Below, piece after piece: positions 43,342-45,335 of a stretch of 45,335 bases of DNA. This stretch comes from JBAYSY01 sp041675885. GTDB lineage: Bacteria; Pseudomonadota; Alphaproteobacteria; Rhodobacterales; Rhodobacteraceae. The stretch covers positions 1 through 45,335 of the forward strand of contig JBAYSY010000024.1 in assembly GCA_041675885.1 (NCBI GenBank), read 5' to 3'. The translations under genes were made by a program, and so were the position numbers. The first letter of the stretch is position 1. Every line of letters begins with the position of its first letter. The notes under the pieces are model-generated. The model made no database searches and was not told where the DNA came from. It saw nothing but the letters and a program-made list of their open reading frames with translations.

Positions 43342-43366
43342 TTCAGGCAGGGGACGAACCCCGTGT

Positions 43367-43555
43367 TCAGTCGGGGTCGACCCCGTCGAGGCGCTGCAGT
43401 TCTTCAGGGGTCAGCGCCGCCTGGAGAACCGCTTCGACCTCGGGCAGATAGGATCGCCACATCGGCGCGCCCTCGAACCGGGTGTTCTCGGGGTTGCCAG
43501 CGAGACGGCAGAGCGCCCGCGCTGCGCGTTCCCGAGGGGGTTGTGTGCGTTGCAT
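43367..43555 (-). CDS. Small phage protein, unknown function
   Basis: A 62-residue basic, then acidic protein. TPPRERAARALCR-type residues at the start (here TQPPRERAARALCRLAGNPE), then FEGAPMWRSYLPEVEAVLQA and a C-terminal LTPEELQRLDGVDPD. The pattern resembles small proteins in Rhodobacterales prophages that I recall but cannot name. It follows the exported protein by 16 bases and may share its transcript. AGGAGGA precedes the ATG at 43555. Confidence 0.7.
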   Translation of the reverse strand: MQRTQPPRERAARALCRLAGNPENTRFEGAPMWRSYLPEVEAVLQAALTPEELQRLDGVDPD

Positions 43556-43571
43556 GGTTCCTCCTCGGAAC

Positions 43572-44048
43572 TCAGGTGCAATATGGCGTGATCTCTTCTA
43601 ACGCCTGGGCGAGCCCGCTGGTATCGAACTCCATGAAATAGCCGCCACTACGGGCCACAAAGACGCTCGAAGTGGCCTCTTCCGAGAGGATTGTGGCGAC
43701 CACTTCGCGCCCACGATCAAACTCCACCACCCCTCCGGTGAATGGAATCTTCCAGTCAGACTTAACCGAGGGCGCGCGCCCCGCTCGCCACTCGACTTCG
43801 ACAATATCTCCACGCGCGCCCAGGCGCACGCCCGCCCAGATGAGCGCAGCGCGAAGAGGCTCGCCTTCCCTGCAAAGGAACATGAGTACGGTTCTACGGT
43901 TGGAAATCGAAATGCCATGCTCCAGCACATCCGTGAACGGATCGGCCTTGTTTGAATAATTCCATGTTTGTCCCTGTGCTGAGGACGGCAACGGCGTCCA
44001 TCCGAGCACGAGAGCAAGCGCCAGCACATACCCCGCCCGCATCGGCAT
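43572..44048 (-). CDS. Exported protein coupled to the repressor (TagO/VasI-like pattern)
   Basis: A 158-residue protein with a signal peptide (MRAGYVLALALVLGWTPLPSSAQG), so it is exported to the periplasm or envelope. The mature part starts WNYSNKADPFTD and ends YFMEFDTSGLAQALEEI-TPYC, with cysteines that may pair. This order, W-x-x-S...D-P-x-T-D...C-R...F-x-x-x-G-L...C, recalls the TagO/VasI family and similar prophage proteins. The match is only by eye. Its ATG shares a base with the stop of the repressor gene (TGATG), so it is made together with the repressor in the lysogen. A lysogenic conversion or superinfection exclusion factor is a reasonable guess. Confidence 0.7.
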   Translation of the reverse strand: MPMRAGYVLALALVLGWTPLPSSAQGQTWNYSNKADPFTDVLEHGISISNRRTVLMFLCREGEPLRAALIWAGVRLGARGDIVEVEWRAGRAPSVKSDWKIPFTGGVVEFDRGREVVATILSEEATSSVFVARSGGYFMEFDTSGLAQALEEITPYCT

Positions 44049-44761
44049 CACTCCTTTACCGTATGCCCCCACCACATCACCTTGCCGATGATATCGATCG
44101 CCTCGATCTGGGCACCAGTGCGAACTTCCGGGGCGAATTCTAGATTGTCCGAGATCAGCATCAACACGCCCGTTTCCGGTCGCTCGATCCGCTTCACCCG
44201 TGCCTCGCCATCTTCGATGAGGGCAAAGATCGGCGCTCGACGCTGGTCCGATGCCCCCCGTCGCCTTACCGGCGGCTCGCGCTTAGATGTATCGACCAGA
44301 AGAAGATCACGATCATCTATTGTTGGCCACATGCTCAGCCCGCAGGCGCGCACCAGCCGGGCAGAGGATGGCGATACCCTGATCCGTTTTAGCCAGTCAC
44401 GCCGGAAAGCGAGGTGGCCGACGATCTCCTCTGAACTGTTTTCTACCCCACCACCTGCGGACAGCATGACCTCGTGCAGAGGGATGTCGGCGAAGTCCGC
44501 CCCGCGAAGAGTTACGTTCGTGACCCTGCCGGTATCGACCGGCTTGCCCAAAGTGAGGGAGAGACCAAGTTCTGCCAGGAGCACGTCCAGCCGGTCAGCC
44601 GTGGGCAAGCTCCCCTTTCTCAAATTCTTGAACAGCCCTTCGCTGCTGCCCAACCGCCGCGCGAACTGCGCTTCGCTCTCTCCGGCGGCCTCTGCGCGCG
44701 CCTCAAGGCGCGCCAGCAGGTCAGCGGTAAACGCCTTCTTATCTGCCAAGGAGTCAATCAT
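44048..44761 (-). CDS. Prophage S24 (LexA/CI-type) repressor
   Basis: A 237-residue phage repressor. The N-terminal helix-turn-helix lies at about 25-66 (SEAQFARRLGSSEGLFKNLR). The C-terminal S24 peptidase domain has RACGLSMWPTI, with catalytic serine S143, and EARVKRIE, with lysine K190, so RecA-stimulated self-cleavage is expected. An A-G pair at 102-103 (LSAGGG) is a candidate cleavage site. The frame is open upstream through a TTG at 44770, but the ATG at 44761 is preferred. It faces a Cro-like gene across palindromic operators, the classic lysis-lysogeny switch. Confidence 0.92.
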   Translation of the reverse strand: MIDSLADKKAFTADLLARLEARAEAAGESEAQFARRLGSSEGLFKNLRKGSLPTADRLDVLLAELGLSLTLGKPVDTGRVTNVTLRGADFADIPLHEVMLSAGGGVENSSEEIVGHLAFRRDWLKRIRVSPSSARLVRACGLSMWPTIDDRDLLLVDTSKREPPVRRRGASDQRRAPIFALIEDGEARVKRIERPETGVLMLISDNLEFAPEVRTGAQIEAIDIIGKVMWWGHTVKE

Positions 44762-44769
44762 CCGGCGCA

Positions 44770-44783
44770 AGATAAACTTATCT
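44770..44783. promoter_or_regulatory. Operator palindrome 1 in the repressor/Cro gap
   Basis: AGATAA-AC-TTATCT, six-base half-sites around two bases, directly upstream of the repressor ATG. It shares the AGATAA/TTATCT half-site with operator 2. Likely bound by the S24 repressor or the Cro-like protein. Confidence 0.65.
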
Positions 44784-44806
44784 CAATGATTCGGATACGG
44801 ATAACT

Positions 44807-44824
44807 TTATCTTGCACAAGATAA
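44807..44824. promoter_or_regulatory. Operator palindrome 2 in the repressor/Cro gap
   Basis: TTATCTTG-CA-CAAGATAA, eight-base half-sites around two bases, flanked by further AGATAA and GATAAC...TTATC half-sites (44799-44812 and 44819-44829). It lies 23 bases ahead of the Cro-like gene. The whole gap is notably AT-rich for this genome. Confidence 0.7.
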
Positions 44825-44846
44825 GATAATCCGACATGGTGGCGCC

Positions 44847-45098
44847 ATGCACAGCGACACCTATCAGCACCTCATTTCGCTCTGTGATGCGCTCGCGAGC
44901 CACACGAACGTCAGCCATTGGCGCGTGGCATTCAGGGTCCGCGGCGATGGCCAGTTCTTCTCGCGGCTCCGCAAGGGCGGGGGCTGCACAGCCAAAACGG
45001 CAGCGCGGACCTTGCAGTGGTTCTCCGACCACTGGCCCACCGACCTTGAATGGCCCCGCGACATCCCGCGCCCCCCGAAATCAGAGGAGGCCGCGTGA
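44847..45098 (+). CDS. Cro-like / early phage protein, divergent to repressor
   Basis: An 83-residue cytosolic protein. HLISLCDALASHTNVSHWRV followed by FFSRLRKGGGCTAKTAARTL has the helix-turn-helix look of a small phage regulator, and the sequence ends in LEWPRDIPRPP. I recall near-identical proteins beside repressors in Rhodobacterales prophages, but not their function. Position and size suit Cro. The TGA overlaps the next ATG (TGATG). Confidence 0.75.
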   Translation: MHSDTYQHLISLCDALASHTNVSHWRVAFRVRGDGQFFSRLRKGGGCTAKTAARTLQWFSDHWPTDLEWPRDIPRPPKSEEAA

Positions 45099-45335
45099 TG
45101 CCGACGATGGACGAAATCATGCGCCGGGCCTTGGAGGCCGACGACATCCGCGCCGAAACCGAGCGCGTCATCTGCGAGTTGCGCGATGAGAACGGGCGTC
45201 AGGGAGGCGATATGCGCGCCTTCGACATACTTCTGTGCTCCCACCTCGGCTGGCTGGCTCACGCGATCCCGGTCAGGAAGGCAGGGTCGAATCCGTCAGA
45301 TAAACCCGTCGAAGTCCCGGCGACGGGTGGACGCA
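45098..45335 (+). CDS. Early phage protein, cut off by the window end
   Basis: The ATG at 45098 overlaps the preceding stop (TGATG) and the frame stays open for 79 codons to the window edge. The visible part reads MPTMDEIMRRALEADDIRAE, then ICELRDENGRQGGDMRAFDI and HLGWLAHAIPVRK. It is helical and charged at first. No family recognised. Translational coupling with the Cro-like gene supports it as real. Confidence 0.6.
   Translation, partial: MPTMDEIMRRALEADDIRAETERVICELRDENGRQGGDMRAFDILLCSHLGWLAHAIPVRKAGSNPSDKPVEVPATGGR

Overview
The window is very GC-rich chromosomal DNA from an alphaproteobacterium, almost certainly Rhodobacterales (Rhodobacteraceae). The evidence is a MipZ-type ParA ATPase, an L-malyl-CoA/beta-methylmalyl-CoA lyase of the ethylmalonyl-CoA pathway, a TIGR02302 (DUF4175) membrane protein behind lysA, GAAC-N7-GAAC SOS boxes, and intergenic repeats of the type common in this order. 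Gene assignments rest on recognised motifs and length; no database search was run.

Bases 1-12061 are all on the minus strand. From right to left: a gpmI-envC-ctpA-rppH run with overlapping or near-touching genes; azoR; then the translation block ffh, GNAT, chorismate mutase, rpsP, rimM, trmD, rplS, rpmE; then mipZ and aroQ. Bases 12326-17894 (minus) are a branched-chain-amino-acid-type ABC operon (binding protein, LivG, LivF, LivH, LivM) ending in an alpha/beta hydrolase. Bases 18048-21823 (minus) are zwf-pgl-pgi, the entry to the Entner-Doudoroff/pentose phosphate routes. An rnk-type regulator (plus), Tex and an M20 peptidase (both minus) follow.

Bases 26514-34182 (plus) form a cation block: all seven Mrp Na+/H+ antiporter subunits (MrpA-G), then a KtrA/KtrB-type K+ uptake pair, which suits life in salty or alkaline water. 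MrpE and possibly MrpA lack their usual N-terminal membrane segments. A D-amino-acid-transaminase-like gene (minus), mcl1, lysA and the TIGR02302 gene (plus) complete the core.

From 40441 to the end the DNA is mobile. First comes a graveyard: an IS66 TnpB scrap, a phage B-type AAA ATPase fused by deletion to a late phage gene, a tail-repeat remnant, and a 391-bp near-perfect inverted duplication. Then comes a much better preserved prophage immunity region. On the minus strand it has an S24 repressor, a translationally coupled exported protein, a small protein and a Dam-type methyltransferase with two SOS boxes upstream. On the plus strand it has a divergent Cro-like gene and a further ORF running off the window. 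The main novelty candidates are the SOS-box-controlled methyltransferase, the exported protein coupled to the repressor, and the large inverted duplication.
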